Shown here piece by piece: positions 45,239 to 54,161 of a stretch of DNA of 64,000 nt (position 1 is the first letter of the stretch; each line of letters begins with the position of its first letter). The position numbers and the translations under genes were made by a program. The notes under the pieces were generated by a model that had not been told where the DNA came from, searched no databases, and saw only the letters and a program-made list of their open reading frames with translations. Source of the stretch: Pararhizobium_B sp963838155. Lineage in GTDB: Bacteria; Pseudomonadota; Alphaproteobacteria; Rhizobiales; Rhizobiaceae. The stretch lies in contig CAWIQE010000022.1 of assembly GCA_963838155.1 (NCBI GenBank), forward strand, positions 150,387-214,386. Reading direction: 5' to 3'.

Positions 45239-46318
45239 ATGGATCATGCACGACGCGAAAGCTGGGTCGACATAGCCAAGGGGATGTCCATCATCCTCGT
45301 CGTGATGATGTATGCCACCTACAACACCGGCGAGTACACCGGCCAGACGGGCTTCATGCACTACGTCATCGGCTTCGCCACCCCGTTCCGGATGCCCGAG
45401 TTCTTCACGATTTCGGGCCTGTTCCTCGCCCGCGTCGTCGCCCGGCCCTGGCGGGCCTATGCCGATCGCCGCGCCGTGCACTACCTCTATTTCTACGCCC
45501 TTTGGGCCTTCATCATGATCGGCCTCAAGGTCGGGCTCTACACCGCGTCGCCGACCGTCATGGCCCGCGAACTCGCCGTCGCGCTGGTCGAGCCCTACGG
45601 CGTCCTGTGGTTCATCTACATGCTGGCCGTCTTCAGCGTCGCCGCGAAGCTCGCCTGGCAGCTGCGCATTCCGCATTGGGTGGTGATCGCGGTCGCCGCC
45701 GGGCTGCAGATGGCGCAAATCGCCTCCCCCAGCTACGCCGTCACCCAGTTCTGCGCCTATTTCGTCTTCTTCTATGCCGGCTATGTCGCGGCGCCGCTGG
45801 TCTTCCGCCTGGCCGACTGGGCGGCGCGCAACCCCGCCGGCGCGCTTGTCGGCCTCGCGGCCTGGGCGCTCGTCAACGGCCTGCTCGTCTATTCGCCGGG
45901 CTATGCCGTGCTACCGAGCGAAACCGTGATGGGCTATGCGGCCTTCCCGCCGCTCCACCTCGCCCTCGGCTTCGCCGGGGCGCTGGCGCTCTGCGTGGCG
46001 GGCGTGCTCCTGTCCGCAATTCCCGCGATGGACTGGCTCCGATGGCTCGGCGAGCACTCGCTGGTCGTCTATCTCGCCTTCACCATCCCGATGTCGATCA
46101 GCCGCGGCCTGGCATTGTGGAGCGGCATCCTGACGGCAACGGGGCCGCTCAGCCTCGCGGTCCTCGTCGTTTCCGTGGCGAGCCCGGTCGCCCTCTACCT
46201 GCTGGTCAAGCGTTTCGGTATCGGAACGTTCCTTTTCGAGCGGCCGTCCTGGGCCCGCATAGCCGAAGCCCGGCACGCCGCCCCGCAGCCCGCGGAAGCC
46301 CTCGGCGGCCAGCAATAG
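45239..46318 (+). CDS. Acyltransferase 3 family membrane protein
   Basis: 359 aa, about ten TMs. SWVDIAKGMSIILVVMMYAT at the N-terminus corresponds to the family's DxxKGxxIxxVVxxH region, though the usual His is replaced by Tyr/Thr; FRMPEFFTISGLFLARV is the second family block and WLRWLGEHSLVVYLAFTIPM the C-terminal one. Such proteins O-acylate sugars or glucans. Loss of the catalytic-looking His makes activity uncertain. Ends exactly where a palindromic repeat begins. Confidence 0.82.
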   Translation: MDHARRESWVDIAKGMSIILVVMMYATYNTGEYTGQTGFMHYVIGFATPFRMPEFFTISGLFLARVVARPWRAYADRRAVHYLYFYALWAFIMIGLKVGLYTASPTVMARELAVALVEPYGVLWFIYMLAVFSVAAKLAWQLRIPHWVVIAVAAGLQMAQIASPSYAVTQFCAYFVFFYAGYVAAPLVFRLADWAARNPAGALVGLAAWALVNGLLVYSPGYAVLPSETVMGYAAFPPLHLALGFAGALALCVAGVLLSAIPAMDWLRWLGEHSLVVYLAFTIPMSISRGLALWSGILTATGPLSLAVLVVSVASPVALYLLVKRFGIGTFLFERPSWARIAEARHAAPQPAEALGGQQ

Positions 46319-46420
46319 AGCGCTTCCAGGAAAAGTGGACACCGGTTTTCCGTCCGGAAGCGCGTAAAAACAAGGCGCTGGAGCGTGTCCGCGATTCCGT
46401 GAAACGCGGACACGCTCTAG
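46316..46420. repeat. Palindromic element, complete two-part copy
   Basis: TAGAGCGCTTCCAGG ... CCGGAAGCGCG (46316-46364) followed by the second hairpin GAGCGTGTCCGCGATTCC/GTGAAACGCGGACACGCTC (46381-46418), here almost perfect, ending CTAG. The first TAG is the stop codon of the acyltransferase gene, so the element supplies its terminus. Confidence 0.9.
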
Positions 46421-46467
46421 CCCGGCAATAGCAAGACTGCGCCCGACAGGCGCCGACCGGTCCCGCT

Positions 46468-47733
46468 TCACTCAGAGACGAAGATCGCCCGGAAATCGTT
46501 GACGTTGGTGCCCGTCGGGCCGGTCACGAAGAGGTCTCCCACGGCATCGAACGCGCTCCAGGCGTCGTTCTCCGCGAGCGCCGCCACGGCATCGCGCCCG
46601 GCGGCCGCAAGCCGAGCGACGGTCGTGCCGTCCGCATAGGCGCCGGCATTGTCCTCGCTGCCGTCGATGCCGTCGGTGTCGGCGGCGAGCACGTGGATGC
46701 CCTCTTCCCCGCTCAGGTCGATCGCCATCGACAGCGCGAACTCGCTGTTGCGCCCTCCCTTGCCGTTTCCATGCAGGGTAACGGTCGTTTCGCCTCCGGA
46801 AAGAATGACGACGGGCGCCGTGAACGGCCGGCCGCGCCGTTTCACCTCGCGCGCGATCGCCGCGTGCAGATGCGCCGACTCCCGCGCTTCGCCCTCGACC
46901 GAATCGGACAGGATGACCGCCTGCACCCCCGCCGCCTCCGCCGCACGGGCGGCCGCCTCCAGGGAGATCGAGGCGGACGCGATGACATGCGTCTCGTGAT
47001 CGGCGAAGACGGGGTCGTCCGGCGACGGCGCCTCCTGCGACCGCGAGGCGATGTGCTCCGCGATCCGCGGCGGAAGCGCGATGCGGTAGCGCTCGACGGC
47101 CGCCAGCGCCTCCGCGCGGCCCGAGGTCGACGGCACCGTCGGCCCCGAGGCGACGAGCGCGGGATCGTCGCCGGGAATGTCGGATACGACGAGGCTGACG
47201 ACGCGCGCCGGAGCGGCGGCCGCGGCGAGACGGCCGCCCTTGATCCGGGAGACCTGGTTGCGGATGGCGTTCATCGCCGAAATCGGCGCTCCGGAGGCCA
47301 GCAGCGCCCGGTTGAGGGCGATCTCGTCGTCGAGCGTCAGCCCGTCCTGCGGCGCGGGCAGCAGCGACGAGCCGCCGCCGCACACCAGCGCTACCACCAG
47401 ATCGTCGGGTCCGAGCCCGCGAACGGCCTCGAACAGCCGCTCGCTCGCGGCGAGACCGGCCGCGTCCGGCACCGGATGCGCGGCTTCCAGCACCTCGATG
47501 CGCTCGCACGGCGCGACGTAGCCGTAGCGCGTCACCACGACGCCGCCGAGCGGCCCGTCCCACAGCGTCTCGAAGGCGGCGGCGAGCTGGGCCGCCCCCT
47601 TTCCCGCCCCGACCACGACGGTGTGCCCCTTCGGCGCCTGCGGAAGGAACGACCGGAGCGACACCTCCGGATCCGCCGCCTTCACGGCCGCCTCGAAGAG
47701 GGTACGGAGAAATATGCGGGGTTCGGTCATCAT
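46468..47733 (-). CDS. gckA: Glycerate 2-kinase
   Basis: 421 aa, MOFRL-type glycerate kinase (TtuD/GckA) phosphorylating D-glycerate at C2, in serine-cycle, tartrate or hydroxypyruvate metabolism. VVVGAGKGAAQLAAAFE, ALVCGGGSSLLPAP, NAIRNQVSRIKGGRLA and the C-terminal MOFRL block with LSGGETTVTLHGNGKGGRNS and DTDGIDGSEDNAGA. Start ATG 47733 behind AGGAGCGC; ATG 47730 is in tandem. No other serine-cycle gene is nearby. Confidence 0.93.
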   Translation of the reverse strand: MMTEPRIFLRTLFEAAVKAADPEVSLRSFLPQAPKGHTVVVGAGKGAAQLAAAFETLWDGPLGGVVVTRYGYVAPCERIEVLEAAHPVPDAAGLAASERLFEAVRGLGPDDLVVALVCGGGSSLLPAPQDGLTLDDEIALNRALLASGAPISAMNAIRNQVSRIKGGRLAAAAAPARVVSLVVSDIPGDDPALVASGPTVPSTSGRAEALAAVERYRIALPPRIAEHIASRSQEAPSPDDPVFADHETHVIASASISLEAAARAAEAAGVQAVILSDSVEGEARESAHLHAAIAREVKRRGRPFTAPVVILSGGETTVTLHGNGKGGRNSEFALSMAIDLSGEEGIHVLAADTDGIDGSEDNAGAYADGTTVARLAAAGRDAVAALAENDAWSAFDAVGDLFVTGPTGTNVNDFRAIFVSE

Positions 47734-47808
47734 GCGCTCCTGACGGGAGACGGCAATGGACGCACCGCGGCATCGCCTGTCAAGCCCGCCCAACCTGTCA
47801 AGTGCACG

Positions 47809-49287
47809 TCAGGCGCCGCGCCGGACCCGGCGGCTGAAAAGCCGTCGCATCGCCGCCCGCGCTCGGCGGAAGGGCATCGGCGGGCGTTCGGGATCGAGCA
47901 GGCCGCTCTCGGAGGTGAAATCGTCGATCGCCGAGTTGGGAGCGGGTTCGATGGGCCTGAGGCTTCGCCGGCCGCTCGCCGCCGCGGCGTCCCCCAGCTC
48001 GCGCACGGCCCGCACCAGCGAGCCGTCGGCCCTTTCGATCGCGCGCTCGATGTCGTCGCTGCTGCAGTCGAGATGTTCCGCAAGGAGGTCGTTGCGCACG
48101 GCCGTGATGGTGTCGCGCCGCCCCTCCTCGTGCGCCGCCGCCTCGACGGCGATGTCGCATTCGGAATCGAAGCCCATGGACCGGTTGTTCAGGTTCGACG
48201 ACCCGACCCTGAGCAGCCGGTCGTCGACCACAAGGATCTTGGCATGCACGTAGATCGGCCGCTGCCGGCGCGTCACCGGGTGGCAGATGACGAAACGGTC
48301 CGTCCGGTCGAGCCCGGCGGTCTGCCGCATGAGGCGCGAGCGGCACGTGTCCATCACCTGCGATTCGAGGACGCCTTCGGCGTTCTTCGGGTTGATGACG
48401 ACGATTTCCGGACCGTCGGGCTCCTGCAGGCGCCGCCCCATCGCTTCCGCGATCTTGTCGGAGGCGAAATACTGGGTTTCGCAATAGATCGACTTGCGGG
48501 CGCTCGCGATGGCATCGAGGTAGAGCCGCTCGATCTCGCGGATCTCGTGGCGGTCCTCGTAGGTGGGCATCGTGCGGGCGACGGCGACGTCGACCTTCTC
48601 GAAGGTCGGCGCAAGGCCGCCCGGCCAGATGGGATCGAGCGGCGGCGGCGGCTCCAGCGCCTCGCCGGTCGCAGCCAGCCATCTCTCCCGCGCGATCTCG
48701 CCGATCGCCTTGGCGACGGCCCCGTCGACGGCCGTCGTGGCGTCGTGCCAGGGATCGCGCCGATGGCCGATCCGCCGACGGTCGTAGTCGAGATGGGCGC
48801 GCGTATCCCAGCGGCGCGCCGTCATGTCCAGCCCGCCGCAGAAGGCCAGCACGTCGTCGACCACCACGATCTTCTGATGCTGCGCCGCACCTGCCGGATG
48901 CGCCCCGTCGAGCTTGAACCGCATGCGGTCGCTGGTGAGCCAGTTCATGACGAACATGGGAGACATGCCGCGCATGATGGCCAGGACCGCCCCCACGTCC
49001 CATTTCAGGACGTGCACCCTGAGCCCGGGCCGGTGGCGGTCGAGCCAGCGCAGGAAGGGGCCCAGCCGGTTCGGCCCGTCGAGCGTCTTGCCGCCCGGCT
49101 CGAACCGGATGCGCGTATCGAAGTCCCATCCGATGAGGTAGACGGTGTGGCGCGCCCGCAGCATGGCGTCCTTCGCCACCCGGAAATAGTCCTCCGCGTC
49201 GACGATGAGCGCGAGATGGTCGGCGCGCTCGACGCGCCAGCAATTGCGCCCCGGCGCCAGAAGCTCGTCGATTGCGGGTGTGTCCAC
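47809..49287 (-). CDS. Phospholipase D / cardiolipin synthase-like protein
   Basis: 492 aa with two HKD motifs: HQKIVVVDD (His137 region, followed by FCGGLD) and HAKILVVDDRLLRVGSSNLN near residue 350, followed by NRSMGFDSECD. There is no N-terminal TM, unlike cardiolipin synthase ClsA, so it resembles soluble PLD/ClsB-type enzymes. Transphosphatidylase or phospholipase activity is probable, the substrate unknown. 75 bp from gckA's start, same strand. Confidence 0.88.
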   Translation of the reverse strand: MDTPAIDELLAPGRNCWRVERADHLALIVDAEDYFRVAKDAMLRARHTVYLIGWDFDTRIRFEPGGKTLDGPNRLGPFLRWLDRHRPGLRVHVLKWDVGAVLAIMRGMSPMFVMNWLTSDRMRFKLDGAHPAGAAQHQKIVVVDDVLAFCGGLDMTARRWDTRAHLDYDRRRIGHRRDPWHDATTAVDGAVAKAIGEIARERWLAATGEALEPPPPLDPIWPGGLAPTFEKVDVAVARTMPTYEDRHEIREIERLYLDAIASARKSIYCETQYFASDKIAEAMGRRLQEPDGPEIVVINPKNAEGVLESQVMDTCRSRLMRQTAGLDRTDRFVICHPVTRRQRPIYVHAKILVVDDRLLRVGSSNLNNRSMGFDSECDIAVEAAAHEEGRRDTITAVRNDLLAEHLDCSSDDIERAIERADGSLVRAVRELGDAAAASGRRSLRPIEPAPNSAIDDFTSESGLLDPERPPMPFRRARAAMRRLFSRRVRRGA

Positions 49288-49382
49288 TGGTCTCCTCTCC
49301 TTCCGGCCGTAGCCCGAAGAAGGGCCCTTCCCTCAACGCCGGACTTGCCGATTCGATCCGGGCCCCGCCGAATTTCGCTCCG

Positions 49383-49979
49383 TCAGCGGAACGCGCGGCT
49401 CAGATAGCGCGATCCGGCGAGACCGAAGCGCCAGGCCCGGTGGACGTCGCGGCTGATGCCGATCCGCGGTCCGGAAACGATTTCGGGCTCGCGGAGGCCG
49501 CCGGCAAGCAGGAAGGGCGGAGCGTCGAGCGGCCGCCCGTCCAGGCTTTTGTCGATGCCGAGCGCCGAGCACAGGCGGCCGGGACCGCCGCAGAGCTGGC
49601 GGATGTCGTCGCGCTGGCGGCGGTCCCGCATCGTTTCGATCCCCCTCACCGGCATCAGCGCGCGCAACAGCACCGCGCTGCCGCGGCGGCAGACCACGTT
49701 GAAGCACCAGTGGATGCCGTAGGAGCGGTAGACATAGGCATGTCCCGGAGGCCCGAACATGGCGGCATTGCGCGGCGTCTGGCCGTTGTAGCTGTGCGAG
49801 GCCCGGTCGTCGTCGCGATAGGCCTCCGTCTCCACGACGATGCCCCCCGTCGGCCCGACCTGCAGCCACGTCCCGATCAGGCTTTGCGCGACCGCCACGG
49901 CGTCCCCGTCGAAGTACGCCCTGTCGAGGGGAGGTCCGGGCGAGGCGTCGGCCGGGCCGTCGTTGCGAGGATCGGTCAT
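49383..49979 (-). CDS. DNA-3-methyladenine glycosylase, AAG/MPG family
   Basis: 198 aa. Excises alkylated bases. Family blocks: YFDGDAVAVAQSLIGTWLQV, IVVETEAYRDDDRASHSYNG with the catalytic Glu, and AAMFGPPGHAYVYRSYGIHW CFN; LCGGPGRLCSALGID follows and is the conserved C-terminal active-site block. Start ATG 49979 (MTDPRNDG); the longer frame upstream is repeat-associated non-coding DNA. Confidence 0.92.
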   Translation of the reverse strand: MTDPRNDGPADASPGPPLDRAYFDGDAVAVAQSLIGTWLQVGPTGGIVVETEAYRDDDRASHSYNGQTPRNAAMFGPPGHAYVYRSYGIHWCFNVVCRRGSAVLLRALMPVRGIETMRDRRQRDDIRQLCGGPGRLCSALGIDKSLDGRPLDAPPFLLAGGLREPEIVSGPRIGISRDVHRAWRFGLAGSRYLSRAFR

Positions 49980-50138
49980 CCCTTGTCCCTGTGGCCGCCC
50001 CGTCCGACGGAAACCGGCCACGCGCGCGGCCGAGACGATCTCCGCGGCGACTTGCCGCTGCGGCCGAAGCGCGGGGGCGGTCGTTAACTTTTGTTGTTGC
50101 GGCCATTTTCCATATCGGAAAAGCTGCTGCAACAGCCT

Positions 50139-50190
50139 TGGACAATTGCCGGAACAGTGGAAACCGGTTTTCCCTTCCGGAATTGCGCGA
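50139..50190. repeat. Diverged palindromic element
   Basis: ACAATTGCCGGAACAGTGG ... TTTTCCCTTCCGGAATTGCG; same framework (GTGGAAACCGGTTTTCC centre) with stem bases replaced in compensating fashion, and a partial second hairpin to about 50230. Confidence 0.7.
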
Positions 50191-50247
50191 AACCAGAGAG
50201 ATGGACGCCCGTTCGCGCTCGTGGACGGGCCCGGCAAGGATTTGGCC

Positions 50248-50529
50248 ATGACCGAGACACCCGTGCAGGAGCTCCTCAGGCAGATTCGCGAGACGCGGAC
50301 ACCGGACAAGCAGCGCTACGCGCGCGTCCACCGGCTTGCCCGGGAAATCAGCGGCACCATCGGCGAGCCGAAACGGGCCCGGACCCTGAGCCGGGAGTTC
50401 CGCGGTTCCTATCTCGACCTCCAGCTCGCCATCCTGCACAGCAACGACGTCGCGCTCCTGGAGCTCTACCGCGAGCAATGCGCCCGCACCGCCTCCCGCC
50501 TCTGCGACGCCGCGCGCCCGCCGGCCTGA
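50248..50529 (+). CDS. Small hypothetical protein
   Basis: 93 aa, charged and predicted helical: VQELLRQIRETRTPDKQRYA and LSREFRGSYLDLQLAILHSN. No family recognised and no TM or signal. The ATG 50248 lies after GGCAAGGATTTGGCC, a fair ribosome binding site. Coding bias at third positions (strong G/C) supports a real gene. Confidence 0.6.
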   Translation: MTETPVQELLRQIRETRTPDKQRYARVHRLAREISGTIGEPKRARTLSREFRGSYLDLQLAILHSNDVALLELYREQCARTASRLCDAARPPA

Positions 50530-50635
50530 CGGACGTCCCGTCCGGAGGTCGGAACGGCGAACCTTCCGGCCCTCGACGCGTTCCTCCTACCGACATGCGC
50601 CTCGCCGCCGAGGCATCGTCAGGAAGGAGTTCCAG

Positions 50636-51228
50636 ATGCGATTCAGCGAACGAAACCGCCCGCGCCCCCAGAGGCAGGAAGAATACGGAGACTACGTCGA
50701 ACGCGACATCGACGAGGGTTGGCCCTATGCCGACGAATCCGGCGCCGACCGCGCGCCGGTCGCCAACGCCCCCTACGGCGATACGGCCGCGAATTTCGAC
50801 CGCATCCGCAATCCCGGCCTCCACGATGCCGACGACCCCGTCCCGGGCGGCGGCCCGTCATCCCCGTCGCGACGGCTGCGTCGCGACATCGGCGAGACGG
50901 AGTCGCGACGGCTGCGTCGCGACATCGGTGGGACGAGTCGCGACGGCTGCGTCGCGACATGGGCAGGACGGACGGCGCCCATCGCGGCAAGGGTCCGCGC
51001 GGCTATACGAGGTCCGACGAGCGGATTCGCGAGGACGTCAGCGACCTCCTCGCCGAGGAGGCGCAGCTCGATCCGTCCGAGGTCGAGGTCTCCGTAACGG
51101 ACGGAGAAGTCACCCTGGACGGCTACGTGTCCGCCAAGTTCGAGAAGCGCCTTGCCGAAGACTGGGCGGACGAAGTCCTGGGCGTCACCCACGTCCAGAA
51201 CAACATCCGCGTCAGGCAGCGCGGCTGA
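50636..51228 (+). pseudogene. BON-domain protein, frameshifted in an internal repeat
   Basis: N-terminal half begins MRFSERNRPRPQRQEEYGDY and PYGDTAANFDRIRN, charged and disordered. The C-terminal half, in another frame, is GPRGYTRSDERIREDVSDLL then SEVEVSVTDGEVTLDGYVSA and VTHVQNNIRVR, a clear BON domain as in OsmY-like periplasmic proteins. The frame breaks inside a 36-bp tandem repeat whose middle unit has 35 bp (50902-50936). Adding one base gives a 197-aa protein with three SRRLRRDIGETE-type units. Replication slippage or a sequencing error could explain it. Confidence 0.78.
50866..50972. repeat. 36-bp tandem repeat with GTCGCGAC palindromes
   Basis: Three units (36, 35, 36 bp), each GTCGCGACGGCTGCGTCGCG plus ACATCGG..GACG, giving six copies of the 8-bp palindrome GTCGCGAC in 107 bp. 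Located within the broken BON gene. Confidence 0.9.
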
Positions 51229-51372
51229 CCCGGATCATGCGCAGCGAGGGGACCGGCGGCCTGATCCGCCCGTCGGCCCCGTCGGCCCCGTCGAGCCTAC
51301 GGACCGAAATCGGGGTCCGTCCCCTCCCGAAAGCCCTTCAGGAAGCGGCGAAAAGCGAGCGGCTCGGTCCGC

Positions 51373-51561
51373 TCACCGCTTTCCGTCGCGCTTCTTGCGG
51401 TTTTCGCCGGGTTCACCGGTCCGGGTCGTCTGGCTGACGGACACCGGGTCGCTCGCCGGAAAGCTTTCCTCCAGGCCTTCTTCCAGCCGTTCTTCCTTGT
51501 CCTTCCGCCCTTCCTTCTTGTCCTCGGTCTTGGAGTGCGTTTGGGTTTCGTTCTTGGACAT
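51373..51561 (-). CDS. Small acidic/basic conserved hypothetical protein
   Basis: 62 aa, hydrophilic, Lys/Glu-rich, with the central motif LEESFPASDPVSVSQTTRTG. That SFPASDPxS segment occurs in many short alphaproteobacterial proteins of unknown function. ATG 51561 gives MSKNETQTHSKTEDKKEG. Probably intrinsically disordered. Confidence 0.7.
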   Translation of the reverse strand: MSKNETQTHSKTEDKKEGRKDKEERLEEGLEESFPASDPVSVSQTTRTGEPGENRKKRDGKR

Positions 51562-51732
51562 GCCTATATCTCCGCGGTTTCCACATCCAAGGCGAACGCA
51601 CAAGCCCGCCCCGACGTTGCAACCACCACGAAAAATTGCGCGGCAATGCCGCCGGCCGTTTAGCGAACCGTAACTCTTTTTCTTTAGCGACCACCTCCGG
51701 CAACGCGGCAATTCTTTCGGAGAACGGGGGTC

Positions 51733-52920
51733 ATGAGCGAGGCTGGCCTGATACTCGCCATCAATCTTGTTCTCGGCTTCTCCCTGTTCGCCGCTTTCCT
51801 CGGATTCCATGTCTACCGCCCCGCCAACCGGCAGTATTTCTGCTACAGCCTGAGCTTCGCCGCCGCTATGTGCTCGGGCGGGCTCGAGCTGGCGCTGCCG
51901 CTCCTCCACAGCTCCCTGCCGGTGCGCTACGCGATCTTCGCGAGTTTTCTCGCCTGCGAGGTCTGGCTCGCCCGCGGCCTCGCCCGGCAATACGGCGCGC
52001 CGGAGCGCAACCGGACGGTCGCGACGATCGCCGTCGCCGGGCTCCTCCTCAATGTCGTGACGTTGTTTCTCGCCCGCAACTCCCTGCTGCGCATGGTACT
52101 CTACCAACTGCCCTATGTCGCGCTGGCGGCGGTGTGCACCCTGACGGTCTGGCGGGCCGGCCGCCACCGCCTCGGCGACAGGGCGCTCGCCGTGCTGCTC
52201 GCGCTCTTCACCCTGCACTTCGCCTCGCGCCCCATGGCAGCCTTCCTGAGCGGCGGCATGGGACCGACGGCGAGCGCATATCTTTCGACGGTCTACGCCG
52301 TGACGACCCAGTTCGACGTCGCGGTGCTGACGATCGGCATCGCCGCGACGCTGCTCGCCCTCGCCGTTTCGGACACCATCCGCGAGCTCGAGAGCGGCCT
52401 GCGCAGCGACGCGCTCACCGGGATCCTCAACCGCTCGGGCTTCGACCTCGCCCTGCGCGAGCGTCTGGCCGCGCGGCAGTTGGGCCATTCCTGCCTGATG
52501 TCCTGCGACCTCGACCACTTCAAGTCGATCAACGACACCTTCGGACATGCCGCCGGCGACGCGGTCATCCGCGCCTTCGCCGAGACGCTGCGCGACGCGA
52601 CCGGCGACCGGGGGCTCTGCGGACGCATCGGCGGCGAGGAATTCGCGATCCTGATCGAGAACGCCGAACCCGCCGCGGCGCGCCTGTTCGTCGAAAAGGT
52701 GCGATTGACCTTCGCCTCGCGTCGGATCGACGGATTGCCGGACTCCCACGTCTGCACCGCCAGCTTCGGGATCACCGCCATTGCCGGGCCGGACGACGTG
52801 GAGGCGGCCTTCGCCCGCGCCGACGCGGCGCTCTACGCCGCCAAGGCCAAGGGGCGCAACCGGGCCGAAACGGCGCCGTCCTCGGCCCGTTCCGACGTCT
52901 CCGTGCTCAGGGTCGGATGA
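51733..52920 (+). CDS. Membrane diguanylate cyclase (GGDEF)
   Basis: 395 aa. Six to seven TMs in residues 1-210 form a MASE-like sensor I cannot name. The GGDEF domain follows: SDALTGILNRSGFDLALRE, CDLDHFKSINDTFGHAAGD, and active site GGEEF at about 300-304; it synthesises c-di-GMP. The RxxD inhibitory site normally just upstream of GGEEF is absent (GDRGLCGRI), so product feedback is probably missing. The end overlaps the convergent next gene by 14 bp. Confidence 0.93.
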   Translation: MSEAGLILAINLVLGFSLFAAFLGFHVYRPANRQYFCYSLSFAAAMCSGGLELALPLLHSSLPVRYAIFASFLACEVWLARGLARQYGAPERNRTVATIAVAGLLLNVVTLFLARNSLLRMVLYQLPYVALAAVCTLTVWRAGRHRLGDRALAVLLALFTLHFASRPMAAFLSGGMGPTASAYLSTVYAVTTQFDVAVLTIGIAATLLALAVSDTIRELESGLRSDALTGILNRSGFDLALRERLAARQLGHSCLMSCDLDHFKSINDTFGHAAGDAVIRAFAETLRDATGDRGLCGRIGGEEFAILIENAEPAAARLFVEKVRLTFASRRIDGLPDSHVCTASFGITAIAGPDDVEAAFARADAALYAAKAKGRNRAETAPSSARSDVSVLRVG

Positions 52921-53491
52921 TGCAGACGCCGTGCTGCATGTCGCAGCCCTCGTTCTCGGCGCGCTGCCCGACATCGATGATCTTCGCGGAAGGCGGCAGC
53001 GCCCTTGCGGGTGCCGCGAGGTCGATCGATCCGTCGATGGTAAAGTAGTTTCCGTTGCCCGGGCTCGCCACCGCCGAGATGCCGCCGACATAGGTCCCGA
53101 CCCCCGGAAGCGCCGTCGGCAGGCCGTAGCCCTCGTAGCCCCGGACGTCGTAGGAGCCCACCGCCGCCTGCGGCACCGGATCGGGCACGCCCGGCACGCG
53201 CACGGCCGTCGCGGCCGCGCCCGGCGCCCGCCCCGCGGGCTCGACGAGCACCGGCAGGGTCGGCAGGAACCTCGGCTGGCCGCCGTGGCCGCGGTAGCCG
53301 CCGTAGCCGCCGTAGCCGCCGTAGCCGTTGTGGCCGCCGCGGCTGCCGTGGCCGTAGCCGGCGTGCACCCCGGAGGGGTGATGCCGGGATCCGCCGTAGC
53401 CGCCGGCGGCCTCGGCCGTACCGGCGAGGGCGATGGACGATGCGGCCGCTATCGCGGCCGGCAGGATGAACTTGCCGTAGGAACCACGCAT
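52907..53491 (-). CDS. Secreted glycine/tyrosine-rich protein
   Basis: 194 aa. Signal peptide about 1-28 (IALAGTAEAA), then a GYGG-repeat region (HNGYGGYGGYGGYRGHGG), a Pro/Val-rich middle and a C-terminal part with two Cys (ENEGCDMQHGVCIIRP) likely to form a disulfide. No family recognised. Convergent with, and overlapping by 14 bp, the diguanylate cyclase. Confidence 0.72.
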   Translation of the reverse strand: MRGSYGKFILPAAIAAASSIALAGTAEAAGGYGGSRHHPSGVHAGYGHGSRGGHNGYGGYGGYGGYRGHGGQPRFLPTLPVLVEPAGRAPGAAATAVRVPGVPDPVPQAAVGSYDVRGYEGYGLPTALPGVGTYVGGISAVASPGNGNYFTIDGSIDLAAPARALPPSAKIIDVGQRAENEGCDMQHGVCIIRP

Positions 53492-53702
53492 GTGAGCCTT
53501 CCCTGTGCGACCCGCCTTCGATGGACGGGATCGTTCGTTTTGCCTGCCCCAATTCTGCCGCGCCCGCGGCCGCCTGTCACCGCGGCGACCCCGTAAACCT
53601 TTGGTTAACCTTAACGCCGGCGCGGAGAGGAGTCACCTGCAGCCTCGCCGGACCCTCGCGCCCGGCTTGACGCGGCCGGCGCTTTGCCGGAATGATCGCC
53701 CC

Positions 53703-54161
53703 ATGGACCGGACCGCCGCAACGGAAATCATGCGCCTCGATGCCGGCGACGCCCTCGAACTCGCGCCGCTTCTCGCGGCCTATGGGCAGGCGCTCAAGCG
53801 CGGCGCCCCGCGCCGGCCGGACCAGGTCTACGCCGAAGGACTGCTGCAGGACCGTTCCGCGGAGGTGCTGGGGGCCCGCATCGACGGCCGCCTGGTCGGC
53901 TTCCTGATCGTCTACGACCTGCCGGAGCCGGTTTCGGGCGCGCGCTTCGGCCAGGTCGACCACATCTTCATGCTCGACGACCATCGCAACCTCGGCATCG
54001 CCCGCGCGATGATCGACGTGCTGGCCGAGGAGAGCGAGGAGCGCGGCTGGTCCAAGCTGGTCCTGAACGCCCCGCGCCGGCCTGCAGACGGTCGCCGGCT
54101 CTACGAGAAGATCGCCGTCAAGTCCGACGCGAGCAGCTGGATCGTGCGGTTTCGCCCCTAG
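53703..54161 (+). CDS. GNAT family N-acetyltransferase
   Basis: 152 aa. GNAT core: RIDGRLVGFLIVYDLPE, QVDHIFMLDDHRNLGIARAM with the acetyl-CoA-binding loop (here RNLGIA in place of the more usual QxxGxG/A), and LNAPRRPADGRRLYEKIAVK at the C-terminus. Substrate unknown. ATG 53703; the open frame upstream is non-coding. Its stop directly precedes a palindromic region. Confidence 0.82.
   Translation: MDRTAATEIMRLDAGDALELAPLLAAYGQALKRGAPRRPDQVYAEGLLQDRSAEVLGARIDGRLVGFLIVYDLPEPVSGARFGQVDHIFMLDDHRNLGIARAMIDVLAEESEERGWSKLVLNAPRRPADGRRLYEKIAVKSDASSWIVRFRP

Noticed and set aside
46693..49407. 904-aa plus-strand open frame
   Set aside because: Antisense to gckA and the phospholipase D gene, both of which have clear motifs.
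53281..53345. CCGTAGCCG tandem repeats as a regulatory element
   Set aside because: They simply encode the GYGG repeats of the secreted protein.
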